In this document: in pieces, positions 1 through 6,272 of the stretch
Layout of the letters: every line of letters begins with the position of its first letter
Numbering within the stretch: position 1 is the first letter of the stretch
Assembly: GCA_946553045.1 (NCBI GenBank)
Contig: CAMNRO010000023.1
Coordinates: forward strand, 1 to 38,046
Source: an uncultured Porphyromonadaceae bacterium
GTDB lineage: Bacteria; Bacteroidota; Bacteroidia; Bacteroidales; Muribaculaceae
Direction: 5' to 3'
DNA: 38,046 nt
Translations under genes and position numbers: made by a program
Notes under the pieces: generated by a model
What the model was told of the DNA's origin: nothing
Seen by the model: the letters and a program-made list of their open reading frames with translations, nothing else
Databases searched by the model: none

Positions 1-1
1 G

Positions 2-616
2 GTGGCGCACTTCTCGATTAGATTTCCTGGCGCACTTCTCGATTATTTTTTACAGGCAAATCTTTGTAACAGCACTTACCGCATCACAGGCGAAGCATCT
101 GAACTTGACGCTCTCTATGAACTTATGAGCCGACTGGAGAAAGAAAAAGAAAATGGTAACTGGGTCGGACATATCGTCGAAGCCCTCAATGACAAAATCC
201 CCGAACATCTATATGTAAGGGGATGGTGGAATGAATTGGATAGAGAGGAAGACTGTATCAGTTTCAGTCTTGAAAGCGCATGGGACCCTATATACGAGGC
301 TTGGGATTTCATCTGCTCCAAGTATGACTCTCTTGCCGCGTACTTCATCGGCGAAGAGTCAGGGTGTGAGGTCTATCTTAAAAGAGACCACCCTGAGAAA
401 GAGTGGTTCTCGGATAACTATTACGTTGACATCTGCACTCCCAAAGAGGAATACTTTCACGAATATTTCAAGAACATTGATGATGCGTTTCGTTACATCG
501 AGAAAATCGCGGACACCAATATCATAACCTGCGAGGACATCGAGGGATTGAACTCCGCTTGGTCTGAAGAACATCACGACGCATACATCTATCTACACGA
601 ATTTCAGGAGGTCTAA
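2..616 (+). CDS. Api92/DUF1281-like ferredoxin-fold protein (possibly 5' partial)
   Basis: Small acidic soluble protein without signal peptide. Residues from about 20 onward (ANLCN..YRITGE, then SAWDPIYEAWDFI, KYDSL, EESGCEVY and DNYYVD) resemble the Api92/YubB ferredoxin-like family (DUF1281) found on phages, plasmids and conjugative elements; its biochemical role is not established. The frame opens with GTG at position 2, at the window edge, and may continue upstream. Family members usually start M-A-N right before the Cys-containing segment; here the corresponding codon is CAG (Gln19), and the extra N-terminus is encoded by the 25-bp tandem duplication. The N-terminus is therefore suspect. 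It runs opposite to the neighbouring operon and ends in a shared terminator. Confidence 0.5.
   Translation: MAHFSIRFPGALLDYFLQANLCNSTYRITGEASELDALYELMSRLEKEKENGNWVGHIVEALNDKIPEHLYVRGWWNELDREEDCISFSLESAWDPIYEAWDFICSKYDSLAAYFIGEESGCEVYLKRDHPEKEWFSDNYYVDICTPKEEYFHEYFKNIDDAFRYIEKIADTNIITCEDIEGLNSAWSEEHHDAYIYLHEFQEV
3..45. repeat. Imperfect 25-bp tandem duplication
   Basis: The 18-bp string TGGCGCACTTCTCGATTA occurs at 3-20 and again at 28-45, a 25-bp period. Both copies lie within the open frame of the first gene, but in different reading phases because 25 is not a multiple of three. More copies could exist upstream of the window. Confidence 0.75.
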
Positions 617-636
617 ACCTCATTTCTAAAAAGCCA

Positions 637-666
637 ACAGCGAGAAATCTCACGACTTCTCGCTGT
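637..666. terminator. Bidirectional hairpin terminator
   Basis: Perfect 10-bp stem ACAGCGAGAA (637-646) and TTCTCGCTGT (657-666) with a 10-nt loop. It lies between two convergent genes; read on the minus strand it is followed by a T-rich stretch, so it best serves the minus-strand replication operon. Confidence 0.65.
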
Positions 667-687
667 CTTACGTTTTGAAGTAATGTT

Positions 688-1269
688 TTATGGAAACAGT
701 TTTGGTGTAGCTTCCTCTTTTAATTGTTGAGCAGGAATAATGCCTGCGATACGGCATCCTATATAGTAAGCCCTTTTGAAATCTTCAAGTGTCTCATCAT
801 CAAACCATTTCTTGTCTATCAAGGACAGAAGGAGATTCGAGTCATTGAATCTATTTGGGCAGATGATATAATAACTTAGGCAGTAGCCAATTCCTGTATT
901 ACGGTCTATCAATAAAGTGCCATCTTTTGCTATATTGATCTTGCCGGATTTACATATGACTGCAAAACCCTCGATAGTGTCTATCGGCATCATCTCGTTC
1001 CAGTCATTATTAAAGATTATATCTTTCTTTTCCAGACTCGTAAGGTGCAGAACTCCCGGATTATGAAAAGTCTTACGTTCATATACATAACCGTCAAGGT
1101 TGTTAACTTGAAATGTACTCTTTATACACTCTAACAAATTGTCCGTTGCCTCTTGCAGACCATTCTCCAGATAGGAGACTGTGCTTTGAGGCAGTTGTAA
1201 AGCCTCACCAAGCTGTCGCTGGGTGAGATTCCGTTCCTTTCGGAACAGTTTTAGATTTATAAACTTCAT
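688..1269 (-). CDS. XRE-family transcriptional regulator
   Basis: An N-terminal Cro/C1-type helix-turn-helix occupies residues 4-58; RNLTQRQLGEALQLPQSTVS is the typical helix 2-turn-helix 3 segment. The remaining 130 residues match no domain I recognise and could be a ligand-sensing or oligomerisation part. It is the last gene of the minus-strand element operon and its start ATG overlaps the stop of the upstream ATPase gene by 4 bp (ATGA), so it is translationally coupled to the replication genes. It may repress element genes or act as a copy-control or immunity regulator; that role is inferred from position only. Confidence 0.8.
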   Translation of the reverse strand: MKFINLKLFRKERNLTQRQLGEALQLPQSTVSYLENGLQEATDNLLECIKSTFQVNNLDGYVYERKTFHNPGVLHLTSLEKKDIIFNNDWNEMMPIDTIEGFAVICKSGKINIAKDGTLLIDRNTGIGYCLSYYIICPNRFNDSNLLLSLIDKKWFDDETLEDFKRAYYIGCRIAGIIPAQQLKEEATPKLFP

Positions 1270-1985
1270 TTTCTGTAGGATGGTGCCTGATGAATGATTT
1301 TATGATACATCTCCTGTATGCGATCCATCACGCGCCATCCGTATTGCTTGAACAGATCATCAGACACCAGATTAGTGGTGATGACCGTAAAACTCATGGT
1401 TTCATACCTTTTTTCAATAAGCCTGCGTACCGGATGCGCCGGGGTGCCGAAGGATAGGACTTCGCATGGCTCTTCGCCGAGATCATCAATGACAAGAAGG
1501 GGAATTTCTTTGAGCCTTATAATCTTATCATCATCTTGATTCTTGTAATACTCACAGACTTCGGTAGCTGTGATGAACCGCGTCTCAAAGCGAAAATACT
1601 CTCCCATGTAACTAAACGCACCCTGTGAGTTTAATATTCTCGCCATTCTTAAGATAGCTTTTGCCAGCGTTGTCTTACCATTGCCGGGTACTCCGCAAAG
1701 CATTATGCCAGATTCGGGATGTGGCTTGGTGAGATGTTTGATGACCTTTGCGACAACTTCTTGTGTATAGGCATCATTGCAAAAATCCAAGTAACGACCC
1801 TGAACTTCCTCTTGATAGAGCCTGTATAGCATCAAGAAGGCTTCTTTCGGCTCTATGTTGAAGCGAAAACAAGGCGACATCTGTTGCATGGCCCTGACAG
1901 TTGCAGTCTGGTCTGTAAGTTGGTCCTGGGAAATGCCGAACTCATTAAGGACATCGCTAACGGATGGGAATTCTTTATTTTTCAT
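1266..1985 (-). CDS. DnaC/IstB-like AAA+ ATPase (helicase loader type)
   Basis: 239-aa P-loop ATPase of the DnaC/IstB type. Visible motifs are Walker A GVPGNGKT (98-105), Walker B LLVIDDLG (163-170), a sensor-1 strand VITTNL (201-206) and an arginine-finger segment VMDRIQEM (Arg222). Such proteins load a replicative helicase at an origin or assist a transposase; with an initiator-like gene upstream, helicase loading during element replication is the better guess. I chose the ATG at 1985 over the GTG at 2015: it follows the stop of the preceding ATPase gene with a 2-nt gap, whereas the GTG would give a 28-bp overlap. Confidence 0.8.
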   Translation of the reverse strand: MKNKEFPSVSDVLNEFGISQDQLTDQTATVRAMQQMSPCFRFNIEPKEAFLMLYRLYQEEVQGRYLDFCNDAYTQEVVAKVIKHLTKPHPESGIMLCGVPGNGKTTLAKAILRMARILNSQGAFSYMGEYFRFETRFITATEVCEYYKNQDDDKIIRLKEIPLLVIDDLGEEPCEVLSFGTPAHPVRRLIEKRYETMSFTVITTNLVSDDLFKQYGWRVMDRIQEMYHKIIHQAPSYRK

Positions 1986-1987
1986 AA

Positions 1988-2686
1988 TCACGGTTGTTTT
2001 CTGAACGGCAACCACTCAAATTCAATGACCGAATAGCTATCCCTTATGATGGATGCTATCTGGTTACCATATATTTCACGAATGCTTTCGCCGTCGAGTG
2101 GGGTTGAGACGATGGTCATCATGCGAAGGTCATAGCGCAGGCGGATGAGATTCTTTATCAGTTCGACGGCAAGATTATCCTGCGGCTTGTCCAACTCCAA
2201 TCCGAGGTTGTCAAGAAACAGTATTGGCGAAGAAGCTGCTTCAAGGAATTTCTCGTGAGAAATTATGGGAAATCGCAAATCTTCGGCACGGAGATAACAG
2301 CTTTCAAGGGAATCGACTTCCTGATATGTCCATGCGCTTGGATACGAACTTAGTAGCTTGAAGAACTTGAGAAGAGCAAATATAAATGTTGTTTTCCCCG
2401 TGCCGAACTGTCCGTAAAACATTAGACCACATTTTGACTGGGCGCTTGTAAGCTCTTTGCTGAGTGTAACCAGCATGAGGTGGTAATCCGCAGAATCAAC
2501 AAAATATTCTCCACGCTCACAGCCCAAAGAATTCAGGCAGTAAATGAGTGACTCTTCAATAGTTTCCGGCATCAGGTTGAGGCAAAAACGGCTTTTCATA
2601 GTCTGCGGCAGTTCGCGCGCTGATTTCAGCACCTCGGCGTCGGGCTGTCCCGGACTCTTGGCCCGGTTCTTTTTCTTTCTTTCCAT
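1988..2686 (-). CDS. Second, divergent DnaC-like P-loop ATPase
   Basis: 232-aa ATPase with Walker A GQFGTGKTT (92-100), Walker B ILFLDNLG (155-162; Asp-Asn instead of the usual Asp-Asp), a sensor strand TIVSTPL and Arg215 in IASIIRDSY as a possible arginine finger. It shares overall layout with the next ATPase but differs strongly in sequence, so it is not a recent duplicate. The first 43 codons overlap the 3' end of the upstream gene in another frame. The ATG at 2686 has an A-rich upstream region, as favoured in Bacteroidota; ATG codons at 2599 and 2572 are alternatives that shorten the overlap. Likely role: replication or partition of the element (inference). Confidence 0.7.
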   Translation of the reverse strand: MERKKKNRAKSPGQPDAEVLKSARELPQTMKSRFCLNLMPETIEESLIYCLNSLGCERGEYFVDSADYHLMLVTLSKELTSAQSKCGLMFYGQFGTGKTTFIFALLKFFKLLSSYPSAWTYQEVDSLESCYLRAEDLRFPIISHEKFLEAASSPILFLDNLGLELDKPQDNLAVELIKNLIRLRYDLRMMTIVSTPLDGESIREIYGNQIASIIRDSYSVIEFEWLPFRKQP

Positions 2687-3473
2687 TTCGTATTATTTTT
2701 TTGTTTTCGGTTATTCGTGAACGTATTTCTTTTCTTGCCCAATTCATGAAATGTTTCTTGAACTCGGAAAAGGTATTGTGAAATTCATCAGTGCTAAGAC
2801 ACTGGTTGATGAACTCCTCCAAGAGAAGTAAAAGTCCTTCAGTGCCGCTTTCGGGTTTGAGGCTGTATGCCATCTGTTCAAGCGTAAGGTCTGACTTTTT
2901 TAATTCTTCAAAAAATTCTTTCTCTCGTGCGGGTAAATCAATATCAGATTTTTTTTTATTATTTTCTTTATTTCTTATAATCATTGGTATTTGAGCTGTC
3001 ATCTGGATTGGTAGCTCGCCTTGTATCTCATTCGGTATTTCGGTATCCGTTTCGACACACATCTCACTTATCATGTCATCATCCGCCGCTGTTGTCATCG
3101 GGGCGTCCGAGTAAACACTTGTTTCTTGTATTTTGCCTGAAGGAGCGGCTATAAGCTCCTCTCTTACTATCCTGATAATAAGGACGCCTTTTTCATCTCT
3201 GCAGGAGATACGACCATCTTTAATCATCTGTTTCAAAAAGCGGTCAACGGTCTTTATGTTAACGCCCCATACATTTTTCAGATGCGTTTTTGTTACAGCG
3301 AGTTCTCCGTATTGGAGATTCACTTCAACACGAGCTTGTCCGACGCACTGCATACATGGTCTGTAGGCTGCGCGACATCTTATCCATATCCACCACATGA
3401 ACCGTTGTGGATCCTGAATCAGCCAGTCTTCTAACTCGTCCCGATAGAAGGGAATATATCCTGAATTATACAT
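2556..3473 (-). CDS. Winged-helix replication-initiator-like protein (DUF7833/DnaD-like)
   Basis: 305 aa. The N-terminus (GYIPFYRDELEDWLIQD) and the following winged-helix part (about 45-115, with YGELAVTKTHLKNVWGVN and KTVDRFLKQMIKDGRISCRD) resemble the DUF7833-type proteins of Bacteroidota phages and conjugative elements, which look like DnaD/initiator proteins. The middle is acidic and low in structure; the segment around 190-250 is helical and the C-terminus is strongly basic (KKIIRNGKKEKEPG, RRR). Followed by two loader-like ATPases, an initiator or primosomal role is plausible, but I have no direct evidence of origin binding. It overlaps the upstream small gene by 43 bp and the downstream ATPase by 131 bp. 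Confidence 0.6.
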   Translation of the reverse strand: MYNSGYIPFYRDELEDWLIQDPQRFMWWIWIRCRAAYRPCMQCVGQARVEVNLQYGELAVTKTHLKNVWGVNIKTVDRFLKQMIKDGRISCRDEKGVLIIRIVREELIAAPSGKIQETSVYSDAPMTTAADDDMISEMCVETDTEIPNEIQGELPIQMTAQIPMIIRNKENNKKKSDIDLPAREKEFFEELKKSDLTLEQMAYSLKPESGTEGLLLLLEEFINQCLSTDEFHNTFSEFKKHFMNWARKEIRSRITENKKIIRNGKKEKEPGQESGTARRRGAEISARTAADYEKPFLPQPDAGNY

Positions 3474-3655
3474 CGTGTTGATTCTATCAATGTTTGAATA
3501 ACTGCACCCTTATAAACAGCCTTGTCATCTACCAAATCGTAGATTATTCTGCTTTTGTTTATGAGGTTGAACAAGTCATATGGAGCAAGTCCGAGCACTT
3601 CTGAAAGTTCATGCACAGAATAATATTTGTCCGGGCGTAAAGTCACTTTTCTCAT
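3431..3655 (-). CDS. Small hypothetical protein, possible HTH
   Basis: 74-aa protein. The segment KYYSVHELSEVLGLAPYDLFNLINKS (residues 11-36) has the spacing of a helix-turn-helix of the excisionase/MerR kind, but I cannot assign a family. The ATG at 3655 overlaps the stop of the upstream gene by 4 bp and its own end overlaps the initiator-like gene by 43 bp, so it is coupled within the operon. These overlaps, and not homology, are the main support for it being a real gene. Confidence 0.55.
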   Translation of the reverse strand: MRKVTLRPDKYYSVHELSEVLGLAPYDLFNLINKSRIIYDLVDDKAVYKGAVIQTLIESTRCIIQDIFPSIGTS

Positions 3656-4404
3656 ACCGGTGTGTTTTGATTTCCCTCACTGAGAGGAAAGAGTTGTGAA
3701 ATTGACACACCTATGAATTCCGCTATCTTATATCGGACAGAACTTCTGGGTACGTTCCGAACTTTCAGCCATTTTTTGACTGTCTTCCGGTGTGAGTGTG
3801 ATGCCTCGCATAACAGATTGACAAACCTGAGATATTCTATATTCTTTTTGGGCAGATGCAAATAGATATCTACGATTGAGCCTCTCTGTTGTCTGTTTGC
3901 CGGAAACAATCTATTGACATCCATTTTCATGAATGCGGCAATTCTCACGCGGATATGTTCGCTTGGATAAATGCCGGAAGACGATGGACTCAATATCATT
4001 TTGACAGTATTGGGAGTAAGTCCTGATATCGTAACGATAAGTTGAAAGAGTCTTTTCCGAGGACTTGGTATATCTCTGATTCTGTCTGCCAATTCGAATA
4101 GTGACAGTGGCATCCGCAGGAAATTCTCTAAATAGTTCATAGAGTATGTCGGTTTGATTATGTCACTGCCGCTTATTCTTGAACTTTCAGTCTGCGGGCA
4201 CCGTAGTGTAATCGTTTTGTCTGAATTGCGATTCGTCAAACTCGTTGCAGTGGGATACTCGTCATGTCTTTCGTGGATATCCCCGAAAGTAACAAGGTGA
4301 GTTGTTGTATCGACTGCTTCACGAAAGTGGCCGGCTTCATGTTGAAACTTTGGCCCTCCGCAATTTCTAACAAATGACCTGGGATATAAAGACTTTTCAG
4401 ACAT
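3652..4404 (-). CDS. Hypothetical protein with two tandem HTH-like modules
   Basis: 250 aa. I recognise no family. The C-terminal half contains the same module twice: residues 119-168 (starting LFQLIVTISGLTPNTVK) and 194-240 (starting FVNLLCEASHSHRKTVK). Both follow the pattern TVK..L, then P-S-S/E, then VR..IA.F...V..LFP, ending in RLFP or QLFP. Each module looks like a Cro-type HTH followed by a helix, suggesting a DNA-binding protein that contacts two half-sites. The N-terminal 90 residues are polar and Thr/Ser/Arg-rich with no clear fold. It starts 1 bp after the end of the HTH gene upstream, so it belongs to the same operon. A regulatory or origin-binding role is inference. Confidence 0.5.
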   Translation of the reverse strand: MSEKSLYPRSFVRNCGGPKFQHEAGHFREAVDTTTHLVTFGDIHERHDEYPTATSLTNRNSDKTITLRCPQTESSRISGSDIIKPTYSMNYLENFLRMPLSLFELADRIRDIPSPRKRLFQLIVTISGLTPNTVKMILSPSSSGIYPSEHIRVRIAAFMKMDVNRLFPANRQQRGSIVDIYLHLPKKNIEYLRFVNLLCEASHSHRKTVKKWLKVRNVPRSSVRYKIAEFIGVSISQLFPLSEGNQNTPV

Positions 4405-4405
4405 A

Positions 4406-4774
4406 TTACATCCCTTTCTTTATATTCAGCTCCTCTATATCGCTGAGACGATAATACGGACTGCCTTCAATATATACAGGTACAAGAGTTCCCTTATCTT
4501 CCCATTCTCGCAAAGTCTTAGGAGTCTTATTGAGCAACTTTGCAGCTGAAGAACGAGAAAGTGTGGGTATTTCACTAAATCTTGCCAGCATATCTGACAT
4601 GGCATCAAGAGTCCGGATGACAGCACGGTCTGTGAGCTCACTGAGCATTTCTATCGTCACTGGAATCACTATCGGGGGCATATCCTCCTTCGGCTGGACA
4701 TGGATCATCTCCCAGATGTTCTCAATGCTCATCCGGAGTTCATTAACTGTCCGTTCATATAGATTCTTTTTCAT
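4406..4774 (-). CDS. MerR/excisionase-like HTH protein
   Basis: 122-aa DNA-binding protein. The C-terminal part has a HTH_17/MerR-like winged helix (about 70-117): LSRSSAAKLLNKTPKTLREW is the HTH and YYRLSDIEEL the wing and helix typical of excisionase-type proteins. The N-terminal 65 residues are helical. The ATG at 4774 is preferred over a TTG at 4783 because the latter lies inside the operator arm and very close to the predicted transcription start. It is the first gene of the seven-gene operon and its promoter carries an inverted repeat, so it may bind its own promoter and act as excisionase or early regulator (inference). Confidence 0.7.
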   Translation of the reverse strand: MKKNLYERTVNELRMSIENIWEMIHVQPKEDMPPIVIPVTIEMLSELTDRAVIRTLDAMSDMLARFSEIPTLSRSSAAKLLNKTPKTLREWEDKGTLVPVYIEGSPYYRLSDIEELNIKKGM

Positions 4775-4806
4775 TTGCGACAATATTTATAATTTTCTGT
4801 CGCAAA
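4774..4806 (-). promoter_or_regulatory. Candidate operator TTTGCGACA-N15-TGTCGCAAA
   Basis: A perfect 9-bp inverted repeat, arms 4774-4782 and 4798-4806. One arm overlaps the -7 box (4803-4810) and the other touches the start codon of the HTH gene at 4774. The arms straddle the expected transcription start, so a bound dimer would block RNA polymerase; part of the repeat lies upstream of the start, arguing for a DNA operator over an RNA hairpin. Confidence 0.6.
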
Positions 4807-4810
4807 ATTA
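4803..4810 (-). promoter_or_regulatory. -7 box (TAATTTTG) of the element operon
   Basis: Exact match to the Bacteroidota -7 consensus TAnnTTTG, 28 nt upstream of the ATG at 4774. It is overlapped by the operator repeat. No clear -33 TTTG could be assigned. Confidence 0.55.
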
Positions 4811-4838
4811 AGGCTGACTCCACCCCCATATGGAAAAG

Positions 4839-4890
4839 AAAAGTAAAACTTGGTAAAATCACCGAAGTTTTACTTTTACTTTATTTTACT
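4839..4890. promoter_or_regulatory. AT-rich inverted repeat plus AAGTAAAA iterations
   Basis: Perfect 13-bp inverted repeat AAAAGTAAAACTT (4839-4851) and AAGTTTTACTTTT (4865-4877), followed by further direct copies of TTTTACTTT up to about 4890. It can form a hairpin ending the transcript of the 260-aa gene on the minus strand, but the additional iterated copies also look like binding sites for a replication or control protein. It fills most of the gap between the two genes. Confidence 0.45.
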
Positions 4891-4906
4891 TTAATGTAAT
4901 GCGTTG

Positions 4907-5689
4907 TTATTTAGATAATTTCAAGCGCAAATTCTCTTTTGCGTTCTGTAAATTTTCTTCTTTGATAAGGCTGCCTCCAATAGTGCTGAACATTTTGCTG
5001 ATTGCACCTTGAGAGCCTTCTATGCCCCAGAACATCTTCATTATTGAAAACTCGGGGACATCGGATAACCAATTAAGTTCGATGGCGGCTTGAATATATG
5101 TTGCAACGACCTTTCCTTTCATTCCATTCAGAATATCTCTCATAATGTCAGATTTCCTTCTCTTTTCATCTATACTCGACCCTATAATCAAGCTATATAG
5201 GGTGCGTAATGCTTTATCCCGGTTTTCTTCTTCCAGACTCAGCATCCTCTTTTGCCGATATTCAAGCGAGGTAAGTGTTTCAGGCAATCTCTCTGCTTCC
5301 TTTTTTATTTCTTCATACCGTTCCCAAATAAATGGAATCCAAAGGATTTCAATTACATTTGCAATCTCCTTCGCAATGGCAGCTTTATCAACTACAACTT
5401 TAGCCGTATGACCAAGCGCCAGACCAATAGTATCTTTAAGACTAAAGAACCATCTTGAGAATTTTTTTAGGGTTTGGTAGATTGACCGAACGCAATAGGT
5501 AGCGGAGAATCCACATCTGATATCCTCGATTATAGCTCTTTGAAAATTGAGCCATTCTTCGACTAAACATCTTTTCAGCTCTATAAGATGGTTAACAGTC
5601 ACAGCTTCCCACTCCGTGCAGAAAGGTTCAATAAACGACATTCTTATGCAGAGTATGTTTTCGTAATATGGGAGGTCGTGTCTATTCAT
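4907..5689 (-). CDS. Hypothetical helical protein at the element edge
   Basis: 260 aa, no signal peptide or clear membrane segment, predicted mostly alpha-helical with many charged residues (for example ERYEEIKKEAERLPETLTSL near 125-144 and KRMLSLEEENRDKALRTL). I do not recognise the family. The gene is the one closest to the tRNA end of the element, where an integrase, excisionase or cargo gene is often found, but it lacks the tyrosine-recombinase R..HxxR..Y signature and any serine-recombinase motif. It is separated from the replication operon by an AT-rich repeat region, so it is probably a separate transcription unit. It could be cargo such as defence or immunity; nothing in the sequence proves this. 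Confidence 0.5.
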   Translation of the reverse strand: MNRHDLPYYENILCIRMSFIEPFCTEWEAVTVNHLIELKRCLVEEWLNFQRAIIEDIRCGFSATYCVRSIYQTLKKFSRWFFSLKDTIGLALGHTAKVVVDKAAIAKEIANVIEILWIPFIWERYEEIKKEAERLPETLTSLEYRQKRMLSLEEENRDKALRTLYSLIIGSSIDEKRRKSDIMRDILNGMKGKVVATYIQAAIELNWLSDVPEFSIMKMFWGIEGSQGAISKMFSTIGGSLIKEENLQNAKENLRLKLSK

Positions 5690-6030
5690 CCGAGAGGGGA
5701 TTTAATAAAGAAACACTTTTTTACAAGCGAGGGTTCGTCAACGGAAAGCTTTCGGAAGTCGTGAAACTTTTTTTATTCAAAGTTAGCTGCTACAAGGGTA
5801 GTGGAAGCAAACGTCGACATTAACTATTTAACTAATGTTAATGTTTGGGTAGCGACATTTTTAACATTTTATTTTGTCTGCGGCAGCCAAAAATCAGCCC
5901 AACATTGAAAATTTTTCTCAAAAATAAAGGGGACAAAGCGTTATTGACCTCAAGTTCGCAGACAATTTGCAGACAAAAACAAAAGAGAAATCCCGCAACT
6001 CTTGATTATCAATGAGTTACGGGATTAATG
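5690..6030. other. Non-coding element end with candidate integrase sites
   Basis: No gene is visible in these 341 bp. They contain two direct GCAGACAA copies (5958-5965 and 5969-5976, 11 bp apart) and an inverted copy TTGTCTGC (5874-5881), a CATTAAC/GTTAATG inverted repeat around 5818-5843, the 10-bp palindrome GAAAGCTTTC near 5740, and the tRNA terminator. Repeated short motifs next to a tRNA 3' end are what integrase arm-type sites look like; this is inference. Confidence 0.4.
5989..6026 (-). terminator. tRNA-Leu terminator
   Basis: Stem AATCCCGCAACTC (5989-6001) against GAGTTACGGGATT (6014-6026), one mismatch, extendable into the loop by a TTGAT/ATCAA pairing. On the minus strand it begins 7 nt past the tRNA 3' end and is followed by a T-rich tract (TTTCTCTTTTGTTTTTG), consistent with intrinsic termination of the tRNA transcript. 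It may be part of the att region. Confidence 0.6.
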
Positions 6031-6032
6031 GG

Positions 6033-6113
6033 TGCCCAGAACAGGACTCGAACCTGCACGCCTCGCAGCACTCGCACCTGAAACGAGCGCGTCTACCATT
6101 CCGCCACCTGGGC
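6033..6113 (-). tRNA. tRNA-Leu (anticodon CAG)
   Basis: Cloverleaf visible on the minus strand: acceptor GCCCAGG with TCTGGGC, D arm with GGTAGACGC, anticodon stem CTCGT/GCGAG around loop TTCAGGT giving anticodon CAG (reads CUG), a long class II variable arm typical of Leu, and TpsiC arm GGTTCGAGTCC. The discriminator is A; after it the DNA reads CCC, so CCA is probably not encoded. Its 3' end faces the mobile element, matching the usual orientation for integration into tRNA genes. Confidence 0.93.
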
Positions 6114-6141
6114 ATAGGTGAGCTATTGCTCTTTTGCGTTG

Positions 6142-6149
6142 CAAAATTA
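6142..6149 (-). promoter_or_regulatory. -7 box (TAATTTTG) of tRNA-Leu
   Basis: Exact TAnnTTTG match 28 nt upstream of the mature tRNA 5' end on the minus strand. Confidence 0.55.
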
Positions 6150-6193
6150 GTGCTTTTTTCTTTAATATGAAATTTTTGACGGATTTTTTTTAC

Positions 6194-6201
6194 TATTTTT
6201 G
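6194..6201 (+). promoter_or_regulatory. -7 box (TATTTTTG) of rpiB
   Basis: Exact TAnnTTTG match upstream of rpiB. A TTTG lies at 6175-6178, 15 bp before the box, shorter than the usual 19-21 spacing. Predicted leader about 65 nt. Confidence 0.45.
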
Positions 6202-6272
6202 TGTCGATGTATGCAATTTTTTGTTTGCAGTTGTTATGCCTTATACGTTAATCTATTAATATAATACGTTTT

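Larger units (their letters stand above)
1..6033. mobile_element. Integrated mobile element, right part (tRNA-Leu insertion)
   Basis: The stretch from the window start to the tRNA-Leu 3' end has phage/ICE-type content: an excisionase-like HTH protein, an initiator-like winged-helix protein, two DnaC-like ATPases, an XRE regulator and an Api92-like protein, all tightly packed. It is clearly AT-richer than the sequence beyond 6.2 kb. Its right edge lies at the 3' end of a tRNA gene, the classical tyrosine-integrase target in Bacteroidota. No integrase, relaxase, capsid or terminase gene is visible, so the class (ICE, prophage, satellite or mobilizable element) is undetermined. The left boundary and second att copy lie outside the window. 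The exact right boundary is inferred. Confidence 0.6.
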
